NCBI RefSeq assembly: GCF_004962245.1
Contig: NZ_SUHQ01000002.1
Span: forward strand, 62,001 to 126,000
DNA: 64,000 bases
Direction: 5' to 3'
Origin: Mesorhizobium sp.
GTDB lineage: Bacteria; Pseudomonadota; Alphaproteobacteria; Rhizobiales; Rhizobiaceae
Position numbers and translations under genes: made by a program. A model generated the notes under the pieces. That model was not told the DNA's origin, did no database searches, and worked only from the letters and a program-made list of their open reading frames with translations. Below are positions 45,806-54,167 of this stretch, piece by piece. How positions within the stretch are numbered: position 1 is the stretch's first letter; each line of letters starts with the position of its first letter.

Positions 45806-47797
45806 TCAGCCTGCGGCGGCAAGCGGCGCTTTCTTGGCAGGGCGCGGCCGGCGGCGCATACGGCGCTTGGCGGCGACCTTCAGCGCAACCGGCGGATCGC
45901 TCGACAATGCGCCCAAAACGGCTTCGACCATGCCATACGCCACAAAATCGGCGTTGATGTCATTGGCCAATTTGACGGTTGCCTCTTTGTCGTCGCCGTC
46001 CTCCGACCAGAACACGATGCCTACCCGTAGCGCCGGCTTGGCCCGTTTCAGTCGACGAACCAGGAAACGGGCGTGTTTGACGGAGTCCCGGTTCAGGAAT
46101 CCGGCCACCACGGTGTCGACAGTGTCGAGCTCGAGCCGGCGAATATTAGCCGGCTCCATGTCGGCAAAGCTCGCCTTCGAGACCGTCGCCCCCTGGACTT
46201 CGAGCACCTGCGCCAGCATGGCGGCGGCGGCATCATCGAGTTCCCCGCGGCCACCGGCACAAAGCACCGTCATATCCGTGCCATCCGGCAGTTCGGTGTC
46301 GTCCTCGCCCTCCCCTTGAGTCTGCTTTTCCTTGTCCGCTGTGGCAGGCTCGGCCGCAGCCGGATCATCATCCTCTTCCGCTTCCTCCTGTGCGCTGTCG
46401 TCGAGGTTCGCCACCAGCGTCTGCGCACTGGCCGCCACCTGCCGTCTTTGCTCATCACCCATGACACCCCGCACGCGATCCTGTTCACCAAGCAGAAGTG
46501 CGGGAATGGCGACCTTGCCATAGAATTCGAAGAGATATTTTTCCTCCAGGATCTCCTCGGCGTGATCTGTGGCTTCCTCCGGATCGCCGGCCAGCAGCCG
46601 TTGATAGAGCCGAGCGTGGGGTTCGAGCACGGGTTCGTTGCCGAACAGAACGTCGAGGAATTCGAACTGCGGCACGTGCCTGCCGAGCACGACGAGACAG
46701 ACAGTGAGCGGCGTCGACAGAACCAGGCCCAGCGGACCCCAAAGCCAGGTCCAGAAGATCGCCGCAACGATGATGGCCAACGGTGAAAGCCCCGTTCGTG
46801 AACCGTAGAGCCACGGTTCGACGACGTTGCCGGTTATCATTTCCATGGCCACGAACAGCCCGGCGGTCCACAGCACGAGCGACCAGCCGGGAGCCACGGC
46901 AAGCGCCAGGAACAGAGGCAGCAGCGCACCAATGATCGGGCCGATATAGGGAACAAAGCGCAGCGCCAGCGCCAGCAATCCCCACAGCAGTGCATTGGGG
47001 ATGCCCAAAACCCAAAGCCCTGCCGTAATCGGTATGGCATAGATGATATTGACCACCAATTGCATGAGAAGATACCGCCCGAGCCGCTTGCCGGCGTCCT
47101 GAAGTGCCTCGGTGGTTCGATGAAGATCGCCGTAGCCGACGAGGCGTATGAAACGATCGCGCAGGTCCTCACGCTCGAGCAGCATGAATATGACGACGAC
47201 GACGATCAGACCGGCCGATGCCAGCGGGCTGATCAGCGGCCCGATCAGGTTCTGGAGAACCTGGAGCGGCCTTTCGCGCGCGATGATCTCGACGGGCACT
47301 GGCTCGCGCCGTGGCTGGTCCGCGGCAGGCTGTGAGGTTTCCTGCCTGTCGAGTTCCTGGCCAACGCGTTCGATCACCCCGCTCAGCCTGGCAATGATGC
47401 CTCCGCCGACGCCGGTCTCCTTCAGCGATCGGACCTTGGTCAGGATATTTGACTGGTAAAGCGGGATGTTCTGCGCCAGTTCGCCGACCTGCGTGGCGAC
47501 GATGAAGGAGAACAGCGCAAGAACCGTGAAGGCGCCCATCACACTGGCGATGACTGCAGGAAGGCGGGGAATGCCAACTCGTTTGAGTGCCGAAACCATG
47601 GGTGCAAGCGCAAAGGTAAGCAGCAGAGCGATTGCGATCGGCAGGAAAACCTCGCGCCCGAAATACAAGGCCGCAACCGCCGCCACGACAGTCGCGACGG
47701 TGGGCAGTGACATGCGCGGGAGAGTCCTGGCAGCGGAAACAATGCCCACCAGCCCGGGCTCCGACGGCTGCATGCCGTTTCGACGATTGGCCGCCAC
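45806..47797 (-). CDS. AI-2E-family transporter with extra C-terminal domain
   Basis: 663-aa membrane protein of the AI-2E/PerM/YdiK class. About eight hydrophobic segments lie in residues 25-380, with the family block LLWGLLALALRFVPYIGPII near 260 and the later PLAIIVAAIFWTWLWGPLGL. Residues about 460-520 form an acidic linker; residues about 520-640 form a globular domain (MTVLCAGGRGELDDAAAAML, VAGFLNRDSVKHARFLVRRL) that resembles a cobalamin-binding-like Rossmann fold, followed by a basic tail. GTG 47797 is preferred to the frame opening at 47818 because GGAGG lies six bases before it. Confidence 0.85.
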   Translation of the reverse strand: MAANRRNGMQPSEPGLVGIVSAARTLPRMSLPTVATVVAAVAALYFGREVFLPIAIALLLTFALAPMVSALKRVGIPRLPAVIASVMGAFTVLALFSFIVATQVGELAQNIPLYQSNILTKVRSLKETGVGGGIIARLSGVIERVGQELDRQETSQPAADQPRREPVPVEIIARERPLQVLQNLIGPLISPLASAGLIVVVVIFMLLEREDLRDRFIRLVGYGDLHRTTEALQDAGKRLGRYLLMQLVVNIIYAIPITAGLWVLGIPNALLWGLLALALRFVPYIGPIIGALLPLFLALAVAPGWSLVLWTAGLFVAMEMITGNVVEPWLYGSRTGLSPLAIIVAAIFWTWLWGPLGLVLSTPLTVCLVVLGRHVPQFEFLDVLFGNEPVLEPHARLYQRLLAGDPEEATDHAEEILEEKYLFEFYGKVAIPALLLGEQDRVRGVMGDEQRRQVAASAQTLVANLDDSAQEEAEEDDDPAAAEPATADKEKQTQGEGEDDTELPDGTDMTVLCAGGRGELDDAAAAMLAQVLEVQGATVSKASFADMEPANIRRLELDTVDTVVAGFLNRDSVKHARFLVRRLKRAKPALRVGIVFWSEDGDDKEATVKLANDINADFVAYGMVEAVLGALSSDPPVALKVAAKRRMRRRPRPAKKAPLAAAG

Positions 47798-48031
47798 TTG
47801 ATGCCTCCACCCTGTCAATCACGATGATCAGGCATATTGAGCCGGCGCGCAACTTTTCGCTTCCTTCGCACCGGGGCTCGACGGCGAGCAGCAAAGGGCG
47901 CTTCGCAGACCGGCTGTTCCCCCATAAGGGCAGAGGCAGGCCGGCACCTCAGCCGATTCATTTCGCGACACCGGCCCGGCAACAGTGTATAAGTCCTCAA
48001 CACGGGCAAATCCCCGGATCGGCTGCAAGCC

Positions 48032-49102
48032 TTGTTTCATCCCATTGCCAATATCGAAGATGTGCAGACGCTGGCGCAGGCCATCGTCAACACGATCGCC
48101 GAGCCCTTCCTCATTCTTGACGAGAAGTTTCGCGTGCTGGCGGCCAGCCGCTCCTTCTATCAGACCTTTAAGGTCGACCCCGAGCAGACGCGCGGCTCGC
48201 TGCTCTATGCGCTCGGCGACGGCCAGTGGGACATCCCGGCACTGCGCCTGCTCCTGGAGACGATCATCCCCGAGAAGACCGCCATGGACGGCTTTGAGGT
48301 CGAGCATGATTTCCCGAATATCGGCCCGCGAACGATGCTGCTCAACGCCCGAAAGGTGCTCTACGACCACAGTTCGGCCGTGACCATTCTGCTCGCCTTC
48401 AACGACATCACGGCCCGCCGTGCCATTGAAAGGGAAAAGGAAGAGCTTCTCGGCCGCACTGAAGACCTGCTGCGGCAAAAGGATATGCTGCTGCGCGAAA
48501 TGGAGCACCGGGTCGCCAACAGCCTTCAGATCATCGCCAGTATCCTTTTGTTGAAGGCCCGCTCCGTCACATCGGAGGAAACTCGCCAGCATCTCAAGGA
48601 TGCCCATCAGCGGGTGCTGTCAGTCGCCGAAGTGCAGCGCCATCTCCACACCGAGGCCGGTGTCGAAGAGATCGATGTCGTGTCCTATCTGACGAAGCTG
48701 TGCGACAGCCTGGCTGCCTCGATGGTCGGTGAAGACCAGCCGATCGCGGTCAACGTCACGGCGCAGGGCGGCAGGATAGACTCTCAGAAGGCGGTGAGCC
48801 TCGGCCTGATCGTCACCGAGCTCGTTCTCAACGCGATCAAATATGCCTTCCCGATGGAGAAGGCCAAGGCGCTGATCCAGGTGTCTTACGAAACCGACGG
48901 CGACGACTGGAAGCTGACAGTGTCGGACAACGGCGCCGGCAAACTCACCAGCGAGACGCCGAATGCGGGCCTGGGAACAGCCATCGTCGAGGCGCTGGTC
49001 AAGCAGTTGGAGGCCAAGATCGAGGTCATCAGCGACACCAGCGGCACCAGCGTGTCGGTGACCAGGGCGACGTTCACCTCGCGCATACCGCGGGCAGCGT
49101 AG
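48032..49102 (+). CDS. HisKA_2/HWE-type sensor histidine kinase
   Basis: 356-aa cytosolic kinase: N-terminal PAS domain (about 12-130; AEPFLILDEKFRVLAASRSF), phosphoacceptor His in EMEHRVANSLQIIASIL (about 158), and a HATPase_c domain (about 245-345) with the N-box VTELVLNAIKYAF and G-box GLGTAIV. This class often works in the general stress response of Rhizobiales. Start TTG 48032 is the best codon in frame, but no strong ribosome site is present. No response regulator lies next to it. Confidence 0.88.
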   Translation: MFHPIANIEDVQTLAQAIVNTIAEPFLILDEKFRVLAASRSFYQTFKVDPEQTRGSLLYALGDGQWDIPALRLLLETIIPEKTAMDGFEVEHDFPNIGPRTMLLNARKVLYDHSSAVTILLAFNDITARRAIEREKEELLGRTEDLLRQKDMLLREMEHRVANSLQIIASILLLKARSVTSEETRQHLKDAHQRVLSVAEVQRHLHTEAGVEEIDVVSYLTKLCDSLAASMVGEDQPIAVNVTAQGGRIDSQKAVSLGLIVTELVLNAIKYAFPMEKAKALIQVSYETDGDDWKLTVSDNGAGKLTSETPNAGLGTAIVEALVKQLEAKIEVISDTSGTSVSVTRATFTSRIPRAA

Positions 49103-49219
49103 CCTGATCCATCCTATGGAATCGCAGCGCTTCCAGGGAGGATCATGGTTCTGCGCACCCTGTGGCGAATTAGTTGATTCCAAATGGAACCAATCCTTCG
49201 GTGCTGTGTTGTTTGACAT

Positions 49220-49242
49220 ACCGAACATCCCAAGCGTTCGGT
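49220..49242. promoter_or_regulatory. Inverted repeat ACCGAAC / GTTCGGT
   Basis: Perfect 7-bp arms with nine bases between, overlapping a TTGACATA sequence (a -35-like hexamer at 49213). Located in the gap after the histidine kinase gene. Function unknown; could be an operator. Confidence 0.35.
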
Positions 49243-49252
49243 CATTAAAGAG

Positions 49253-49291
49253 CCCGCTTCCCGATCCCCCCTCCGGAACGCGGGTTTTTTT
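49253..49291 (+). terminator. Probable rho-independent terminator
   Basis: CCCGC and GCGGG arms followed by seven T, 150 bp downstream of the histidine kinase gene. The loop is long (22 bases), so the call is moderate. Confidence 0.55.
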
Positions 49292-49309
49292 GCGCCGCCC
49301 GGCGACGGG

Positions 49310-49325
49310 TATGTCATTTGACATA
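49310..49325. promoter_or_regulatory. Palindrome TATGTCATTTGACATA
   Basis: Seven-base arms TATGTCA / TGACATA with TT between. The half-site TTTGACATA also occurs at 49212. It lies between the terminator and the stop of the gene at 49351, an unusual place for an operator of that gene; significance unclear. Confidence 0.35.
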
Positions 49326-49350
49326 GATCTGGGCGCTACCCGACCATAAG

Positions 49351-49797
49351 CTACCGGAACGCCTGCCGTCCCGAAATCGTCTCGATCTTGATCTGGTAGA
49401 ACAGATGGCTGTCCGCAGTGACCAGCGTCGCGCCGAGATTCAGGGTGCCGGGCTCCCACCAATTGGCGTGCTTCTGCAGCAGCGACCAGGCGAATTCGCG
49501 CTCGTGGTCCGACACTGGAGCCAACTGGTCGATGGCCGGAGCGGTCCGGTCCAGGGCGGGCGCCTTCGGCAGGTCCTCGAAGACGCCGTCGTCGACGACG
49601 CTCTTCCAGCCATGGACGCCGCCGACATCGTCGACCTGCAGGCACCGGATGGCCTGGACCGCCTCTGCTTCGGCGACGCCGATCAGCGCATCGATGGCCT
49701 GGATCGTCTCGATGTGGCCACGGGCTGCCACCATCCTGCGCAGAGCGTGCAGATCATCTCGAATGTCGCAGAGCGTGGTTCGGATCGTGAAGGGCAT
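49351..49797 (-). CDS. Hypothetical protein, 148 aa
   Basis: Soluble; N-terminal helical part (DDLHALRRMVAARGHIETIQ, DALIGVAEAEAVQA) and a C-terminal part with KHANWWEPG and TLVTADSHLFYQIKIE. I do not recognise a family. AGGAAGG lies seven bases ahead of the ATG at 49797. Stand-alone gene. Confidence 0.6.
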   Translation of the reverse strand: MPFTIRTTLCDIRDDLHALRRMVAARGHIETIQAIDALIGVAEAEAVQAIRCLQVDDVGGVHGWKSVVDDGVFEDLPKAPALDRTAPAIDQLAPVSDHEREFAWSLLQKHANWWEPGTLNLGATLVTADSHLFYQIKIETISGRQAFR

Positions 49798-49910
49798 GGG
49801 CCGCCTTCCTGCGACACAACAACCTGGGATGGTGATAGGTTCCCCGCAGCCGTGGCCTCATCGGCTCGGCCACAGCGACCGCCGATGCAGTATGGTTTTC
49901 TATTTAATCG

Positions 49911-49940
49911 CTATCATAAGCAAAAATATTCTAGTGATAG
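49911..49940. promoter_or_regulatory. AT-rich inverted repeat upstream of small secreted protein
   Basis: CTATCA and TGATAG flank an AT-rich core containing AAAAATATT, about 90 bp upstream of the ATG at 50029. Candidate promoter or operator region of that gene; by eye only. Confidence 0.3.
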
Positions 49941-50028
49941 GGAAATTAGCGGACCCTTTTCGCAACCGATCCGTTTTCCATGGATCGCAGCTTGGACGAT
50001 CTTCAGAAGCAATCAGGAGGAAACGACC

Positions 50029-50323
50029 ATGAACACCAAGATGCTTTGCATGGGCGCGATGGCGCTTACGATGATGACCGGTGCAGCCCTTGCCGCCGGT
50101 GAGACCGGAACCTCTGCCCTCGACGATCCCGCAAAAATGACGCCCTTCTTCACCGATGCCGAGATGAAGACCATGAAGCCGGAAGCCGACTTTAAGGCCG
50201 CATGGATGGCAATGACGGAAGAGGATCGCGCCGCGATGATGAACGAATGCGGCGACGAGGGCCATTGCCAAGGAGCACGATCATTTCTGCAAGATGACCA
50301 AACAGCTCGGCGGCGCCAACTGA
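50029..50323 (+). pseudogene. Frameshifted small secreted protein
   Basis: Signal peptide MNTKMLCMGAMALTMMTGAA with ALAAG cleavage region, then an acidic helical protein (PFFTDAEMKTMKPEADFKAA, EEDRAAMMNECGDE). After GDE the frame is broken by one extra G in the run at 50259-50261; removing it continues as AIAKEHDHFCKMTKQLGGAN and a stop at 50321, just before a perfect terminator. As written, the open frame instead runs through the terminator. Either a genuine recent frameshift or a sequence error. Strong ribosome site CAGGAGGAAA. Confidence 0.75.
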
Positions 50324-50344
50324 CCGTCGCCGTCTTGCCAGCTG

Positions 50345-50374
50345 AAATGGCGGGCCATTGTGCCCGCCATTTTT
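50345..50374. terminator. Rho-independent terminator, 11-bp perfect stem
   Basis: AAATGGCGGGC (50345-50355) pairs with GCCCGCCATTT (50362-50372) around a six-base loop, followed by TT. It lies 22 bases after the natural stop of the frameshifted secreted protein gene, and it also faces the stop of the opposing gene at 50428, so it can serve both directions. Confidence 0.85.
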
Positions 50375-50427
50375 GTGAGCCTCCCGTCACAGTCATGACG
50401 ACACCCGGCGGCTCACTGTTGCTGTGG

Positions 50428-51366
50428 TCAGACCTGGCCGGGATAGCTCAGCCAATGACGGTCGAACACGTCGAGAATGGCCCGGAATTCGGCGGGCGGA
50501 ATCTGGCTGGCGCCGCCGTCCTTGCTGTCTCCGGCGAGGAATTGTGCCAGTTGCCGGTCGACCGCTTCCGGCTGCTCGAGGGTCAGGCCAATCGATGCCA
50601 GATCCTTGGCGATCGACCCGTCGGGCGGCAGGTATCCGCCCCATGCCTGGGGCGCCGGATCGCGCAAGCGGATGATCAAGATCCTCGTCAGGGATGGCTG
50701 CGGCTCCGGGCCGATGATGGCGCCGCCGCACATGTAGCCGCCAAGCACGCTCCCCGGCCGCGAGTGCGGGAACAGGCAGAGGAAGAAATGGGCATCGCCG
50801 CCGGTTTCCTTCAGAAGCGCATAGAGGCCGCGTTTTGCCGGGGTCACTGGCCCGCCGACCAGCAGTTGCCCGGTCGGCAACACCTCACGATAGGCGGCAG
50901 TCAGGCCATGCGCACCCGGCCCGGCCTCTATCGACAGGCTGCCCCTGATCAGTTGGCCGCGATAATAGGGCGACAAGGCGCGCGAATAGCATGCGTAGGT
51001 TCCGGCCAGGGCCAATCCAAGGCTTCGGTCCTCACGCCCGGACGTCGTCTCGGGATGCGCGCCGGCGCGGCGTTCCAGTTCCGTCCTGTCGATGCCGTGT
51101 CTGGCGCAGATCGCCGCCGTAAAGCTTGGCAGGTCACTCTCGGCGATCCAGGCGCCGGGCTGCTCCAGCTTAAGAAGCTTCGACCAATCGTCGTAGACGC
51201 TGAACTCGCGTGGCTGGGCGCGGCCCTGCAGCCATTTGTCGGCACGGCCAAGATCGAACGCCGTCTTCGGGTTGACGCTCCGGAACGACGCCGCAAGGTC
51301 CTTGCGACTGACGGTTCCCAGCAGGGCCGCAGTCAACCGTAACTTCTGCGCGATATGCTGTGCCAT
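50428..51366 (-). CDS. Hypothetical protein with HTH-like N-terminus, 312 aa
   Basis: N-terminal part (about 1-65; RLTAALLGTVSRKDLAASFR, then KTAFDLGRADKWLQGRAQPR) looks like a helix-turn-helix of the kind found in rhizobial regulators of unknown function. The middle and C-terminal parts (GLYALLKETGGDAHFFLCLF, SVLGGYMCGGAIIGPEP) form a globular domain that may bind a ligand. No named family. Single gene, convergent with the frameshifted gene across a shared terminator. Confidence 0.75.
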   Translation of the reverse strand: MAQHIAQKLRLTAALLGTVSRKDLAASFRSVNPKTAFDLGRADKWLQGRAQPREFSVYDDWSKLLKLEQPGAWIAESDLPSFTAAICARHGIDRTELERRAGAHPETTSGREDRSLGLALAGTYACYSRALSPYYRGQLIRGSLSIEAGPGAHGLTAAYREVLPTGQLLVGGPVTPAKRGLYALLKETGGDAHFFLCLFPHSRPGSVLGGYMCGGAIIGPEPQPSLTRILIIRLRDPAPQAWGGYLPPDGSIAKDLASIGLTLEQPEAVDRQLAQFLAGDSKDGGASQIPPAEFRAILDVFDRHWLSYPGQV

Positions 51367-51454
51367 CCCACCTGCCCCTTATGCCACAGCAAGGCATAAC
51401 ATGTGCCAGCACTTGCTCCCACCGCATTCACGGCGGCCGGACTTCTCCTAAAGT

Positions 51455-51494
51455 CTATATTCCAGGAAATCCGCAGAATTCCACGCCGTTCCGC
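51455..51494. repeat. Duplicated 40-bp upstream element, copy 1
   Basis: Begins CTATATTCCAGGAAATCC and ends CGCCGTTCCGC. The same 40 bp recur at 52095-52134 with two mismatches. Each copy lies upstream of a small secreted protein gene (233 bp before 51688; 102 bp before 52197 counted from the copy start), and weaker similarity continues downstream of both. Confidence 0.8.
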
Positions 51495-51687
51495 GCGCCT
51501 GCCCTTTTCGCCCCGGCGAGCGGCGCTAAGGTCGCGGAGGGCAAGGGGCAAATCATATGAAAACTCACGCTATGTAGGCTTGAATACCAACCCCCTTCCT
51601 CAGTCATTCGAACAACGGCGAAGCCGAGCGCTCGGAACCAGCACAAACGAGCGTAGATGCCGCCTCAACCAAGGAAGGAATAATTCG

Positions 51688-51951
51688 ATGTCCTGGATTG
51701 CCTCTCCCAAACTCCTCTTCACCGGAATTGCCGCCGGATCCGCTGCACTGCTGCTGGTGACCTTCGGGCCAGACGGACCGTCGCGAGCTACTGCCGGCTC
51801 GCGCGCGGCAGCGACATATGGCAAGCCGGCTCCTGCGTCGCCGGCCATCCAACCCACACGCATTGAAGTCGACCGCAACGCGCACGTGATACGCTTTTAC
51901 ATCGATGGCAAGCAGGTCGCCCTGCTCGACTCGACCGGCTTCAAGGATTGA
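51688..51951 (+). CDS. Small membrane/secreted protein, 87 aa
   Basis: N-terminal hydrophobic segment ([19 protein letters not shown], about 8-27), then a short Ala/Pro-rich stretch and a C-terminal unit [20 protein letters not shown] that looks like a small beta-sheet. No recognised family. AAGGAAGGAA precedes the ATG. Shares a duplicated upstream element with the gene at 52197. From 51952 to 52196 I see no supported gene apart from that element. Confidence 0.65.
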   Translation: MSWIASPKLLFTGIAAGSAALLLVTFGPDGPSRATAGSRAAATYGKPAPASPAIQPTRIEVDRNAHVIRFYIDGKQVALLDSTGFKD

Positions 51952-52094
51952 ACTCACACTGGCGCTGGCCACGACATTGGGCGTCGACTGGGTGTCCGTG
52001 TTCGGCCGCGCCACTCCAGGCCTCGGCCGCCTGATGCGGCAGCAAGCCTAACACGCGCCGGTCCGTTCCTCGCAGCCCGCACTTTTCCACAAGC

Positions 52095-52134
52095 CTATAT
52101 TCCAGGAATTCCGTAGAATTCCACGCCGTTCCGC
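52095..52134. repeat. Duplicated 40-bp upstream element, copy 2
   Basis: CTATATTCCAGGAATTCC through CGCCGTTCCGC; 38 of 40 bases identical to 51455-51494. Contains GGAATTCC, a perfect 8-bp palindrome that is broken in copy 1. Candidate shared regulatory site. Confidence 0.8.
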
Positions 52135-52196
52135 ACAGCGGCCGTGTTCGACCCGGCGGTCAGTGTTAACCTAGCGTTAACTACGGGGGACCCGTC

Positions 52197-52427
52197 ATGA
52201 AACTTGCTCTATCTGCACTTCTTGTCGTCCTTGCCCTGCCGCAAACCATGGAAGCCAAGACGAAAGTCGTCGCCACCGAGGCGAAAGTGGCCACGGCCGA
52301 GAAATGCCGGCCGTTGCTTGACAACAAGTCCACCGGCGGGACTATCGCTTCGTCTGGTGCAATGGGGGCATCGGCCGACAAGAAAGTGTCCAGTCCGTAT
52401 CCGCCGGCGATCTATTTCAACTTCTAG
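52197..52427 (+). CDS. Small secreted protein, 76 aa
   Basis: Signal peptide MKLALSALLVVLALPQTMEA, then a Lys/Ala/Thr-rich mature peptide with one Cys and the C-terminal PYPPAIYFNF. Family not recognised. GGGGGACCC lies ahead of the ATG. Upstream element shared with the gene at 51688. Confidence 0.65.
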   Translation: MKLALSALLVVLALPQTMEAKTKVVATEAKVATAEKCRPLLDNKSTGGTIASSGAMGASADKKVSSPYPPAIYFNF

Positions 52428-52537
52428 AGTCTCGTCCCTCCCTAATGGATGGGGCTCTATCCTTTTATTCGACCGCTTGCGGTGCCCGAGATCGACAGGC
52501 GTGGCGGCGGCGTGTCAGGATAGGACTCGCTTCCGGC

Positions 52538-52891
52538 TCAGTCGATCCTGACGACGAAATGCTTCGTCACCGGCTCGATGATCTTCCACGTTCCCTTGAA
52601 ATCGGCTTCGACCACGAAGGCGTCGCCCGGACCGACTTCGACAGGCGCGCCGCCATCGGGCGTGATGATGATGCGGCCTGATATCATGTGCACGAATTCA
52701 TAGTCGCTGTAGGTTGCATGGTAGGTGCCGGGGGTGGCCTGCCAGGTTCCCGATATGACCTTGCCATCCGCGGTGGTGTGCTGGACGGCGGTCTTCATGG
52801 TCGGGCTACCGTCGACCACGACCCAGCCTGCGAGATCGCCCGCCTCGGCGTTTTCGACCGCGCCGAATTTGAGGATGGTCTTCTCTGTCAT
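52538..52891 (-). CDS. Cupin-fold protein (DUF861-like)
   Basis: 117-aa single-domain cupin: TWQATPGTYHATYSDYEFVH and SGRIIITPDGGAPVEVGPGD, then FVVEADFKGTWKIIEPV. This matches the DUF861/EutQ-like cupins, many of which are (S)-ureidoglycine or sugar-related enzymes or of unknown role. ATG 52891 is used; upstream in-frame extension would lack the fold. Single gene. Confidence 0.85.
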   Translation of the reverse strand: MTEKTILKFGAVENAEAGDLAGWVVVDGSPTMKTAVQHTTADGKVISGTWQATPGTYHATYSDYEFVHMISGRIIITPDGGAPVEVGPGDAFVVEADFKGTWKIIEPVTKHFVVRID

Positions 52892-53078
52892 GGTCGGGCT
52901 CCGTTTGAACTGTGTCGGCATTGGCTGCCGGCCTATAGCCGAAGCACCTGACATGAGCAACGCGGGTGCCCGCCAGCTTCGCAAGGCGGCGATGGCACAA
53001 TCTGGTACGTAAGGGCCTGCTTGACCTTGCCGCCATCCACCGGATAGTCCGGTGTCCGGCTCCAATGAAAGACCCGAC

Positions 53079-53300
53079 ATGACAGACGCGATCGTAAGAG
53101 ACAGCAACGGCACCCAGCTGAACGAGGGCGATTCCGTGACCCTGATCAAGGATTTGAAGGTCAAGGGCACGTCGGAAACGATCAAGCGCGGCACGCTGGT
53201 GAAGAACATTCGCCTCAACGGCAATCCCGGCGAGATCGAGTGCAACACCAAGCAGGTGAAGGGCCTGGTGCTGAAAACCGAGTTCCTGAAAAAGGCGTGA
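53079..53300 (+). CDS. PhnA-domain protein (YjdM-like, short form)
   Basis: 73 aa consisting of the PhnA domain only: VRDSNGTQLNEGDSVTLIKD, LKVKGTSETIKRGT, IRLNGNPGEIECNTKQVKGL. The N-terminal zinc ribbon of E. coli YjdM (CPxC...CPxC) is absent. Function unclear, despite the historic name alkylphosphonate uptake protein. ATG 53079 chosen as MTDAIVRDSNG fits the domain start. Confidence 0.88.
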   Translation: MTDAIVRDSNGTQLNEGDSVTLIKDLKVKGTSETIKRGTLVKNIRLNGNPGEIECNTKQVKGLVLKTEFLKKA

Positions 53301-53358
53301 CCGCCTGAAAGGGACGGATGCCTGCGTCTTCTCGCCGCCCCAGCCAGCGCTGCCATTT

Positions 53359-53374
53359 GGTTCTGCGCAGAACC
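53359..53374. promoter_or_regulatory. 16-bp perfect palindrome GGTTCTGCGCAGAACC
   Basis: Uninterrupted palindrome in the 198-bp gap between the PhnA-domain gene and the SPW gene, about 125 bp upstream of the latter. Does not fit the alphaproteobacterial LexA site. Possible operator; unproved. Confidence 0.45.
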
Positions 53375-53498
53375 GACGTCGCGCCCGGCGCCGGGGCGGG
53401 TCTCTTGAAGGCCATTGAAACGCAACTATATCAATAACTAAGCGTGCGGTGCACGCGAAACGTAGTGCTTTGGTCAAGCTTCATCTGTGGAGGTTGTC

Positions 53499-53861
53499 AT
53501 GGCAATTAAAATGATGGAAGGAAAGAAGGGCCAGGATTGGATCAATCTTGTCCTTGCGATCTGCCTGTTCATCTCACCCTGGATCGTCGGCTTCGCTGCT
53601 GAAGCCAATCCTGCGTGGAACGCCTGGATTGCCGGCATCGTGCTCGGCGCCCTGGCTCTCGCCACGCTTTCGGCATTCGCCGAATGGGAAGAGTGGGTGA
53701 ACCTTGTTGTCGGGCTTTGGCTGATCGTTTCGCCTTGGCTGCTCGGCTTTGTGGCGAACTTCAACGCGATGGGGACCCATGTGGTCCTCGGCGTGCTGGT
53801 GGTCGCGGCATCGGCCTGGGCTGTCTGGGACTACCGTCATCATCCGCCAGCGCATGCGTGA
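53499..53861 (+). CDS. SPW-repeat membrane protein
   Basis: 120 aa with four hydrophobic helices and two SPW motifs, in CLFISPWIVGF (about residue 25) and WLIVSPWLLGF (about 80), each preceded by a similar WxNLVxxxxL segment; this is the SPW repeat family (PF03779-type). Integral membrane protein of unknown function. TGGAGG precedes ATG 53499. Confidence 0.92.
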   Translation: MAIKMMEGKKGQDWINLVLAICLFISPWIVGFAAEANPAWNAWIAGIVLGALALATLSAFAEWEEWVNLVVGLWLIVSPWLLGFVANFNAMGTHVVLGVLVVAASAWAVWDYRHHPPAHA

Positions 53862-53878
53862 TCGGTGACAATTAAGGG

Positions 53879-53908
53879 AGGAGCCCGGCGCGTGAGCGGC
53901 AGGCTCCT
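53879..53908 (+). terminator. Hairpin downstream of SPW gene
   Basis: AGGAGCC / GGCTCCT arms with a 16-base loop, 17 bases after the SPW stop. No clear U-run. The stretch 53909-54110 beyond it holds no gene that I can support. Confidence 0.5.
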
Positions 53909-54110
53909 CTAAAGTCTGAGATCGGTGCGCAGGCCCGCTAGCCGGGCTAATCTTCCTCTGTGCCAAAAATCGACCGCAGCATAGGTTCAGATGCCTGCGC
54001 GGGCGCGGGGCTTACCGATGAAACGCCGACGAGCACACCGCGGCTGAACTCCGCGAACTTCCACTTATGTTGCACTGCGTTAGATTTGTTGCGTTGCAAT
54101 ATCGGCGCAT

Positions 54111-54143
54111 CCCGTCGAGTCTTCGCAACGGGTGGGCTTTTTT
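54111..54143 (+). terminator. Hairpin with T-run upstream of acyltransferase gene
   Basis: CCCGT / ACGGG arms followed by TGGGC and six T, 25 bp before the start of the acyltransferase gene. Could terminate upstream transcription or act as an attenuator for the gene that follows. Confidence 0.5.
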
Positions 54144-54167
54144 CAATGACCTAGACGAGGTTTCGCC

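Noticed and set aside
49405..51342. Open frame of 645 codons on the plus strand
   Set aside because: Made of antisense to two genes plus the frameshifted secreted protein gene in the middle; crosses a perfect terminator at 50345-50374.
51930..52054. Short open frame after the 87-aa gene, reading TTLGVDWVSVFG
   Set aside because: Looks protein-like but has no start codon with a ribosome site and overlaps the previous stop. Possibly the end of a lost gene; not strong enough to call.
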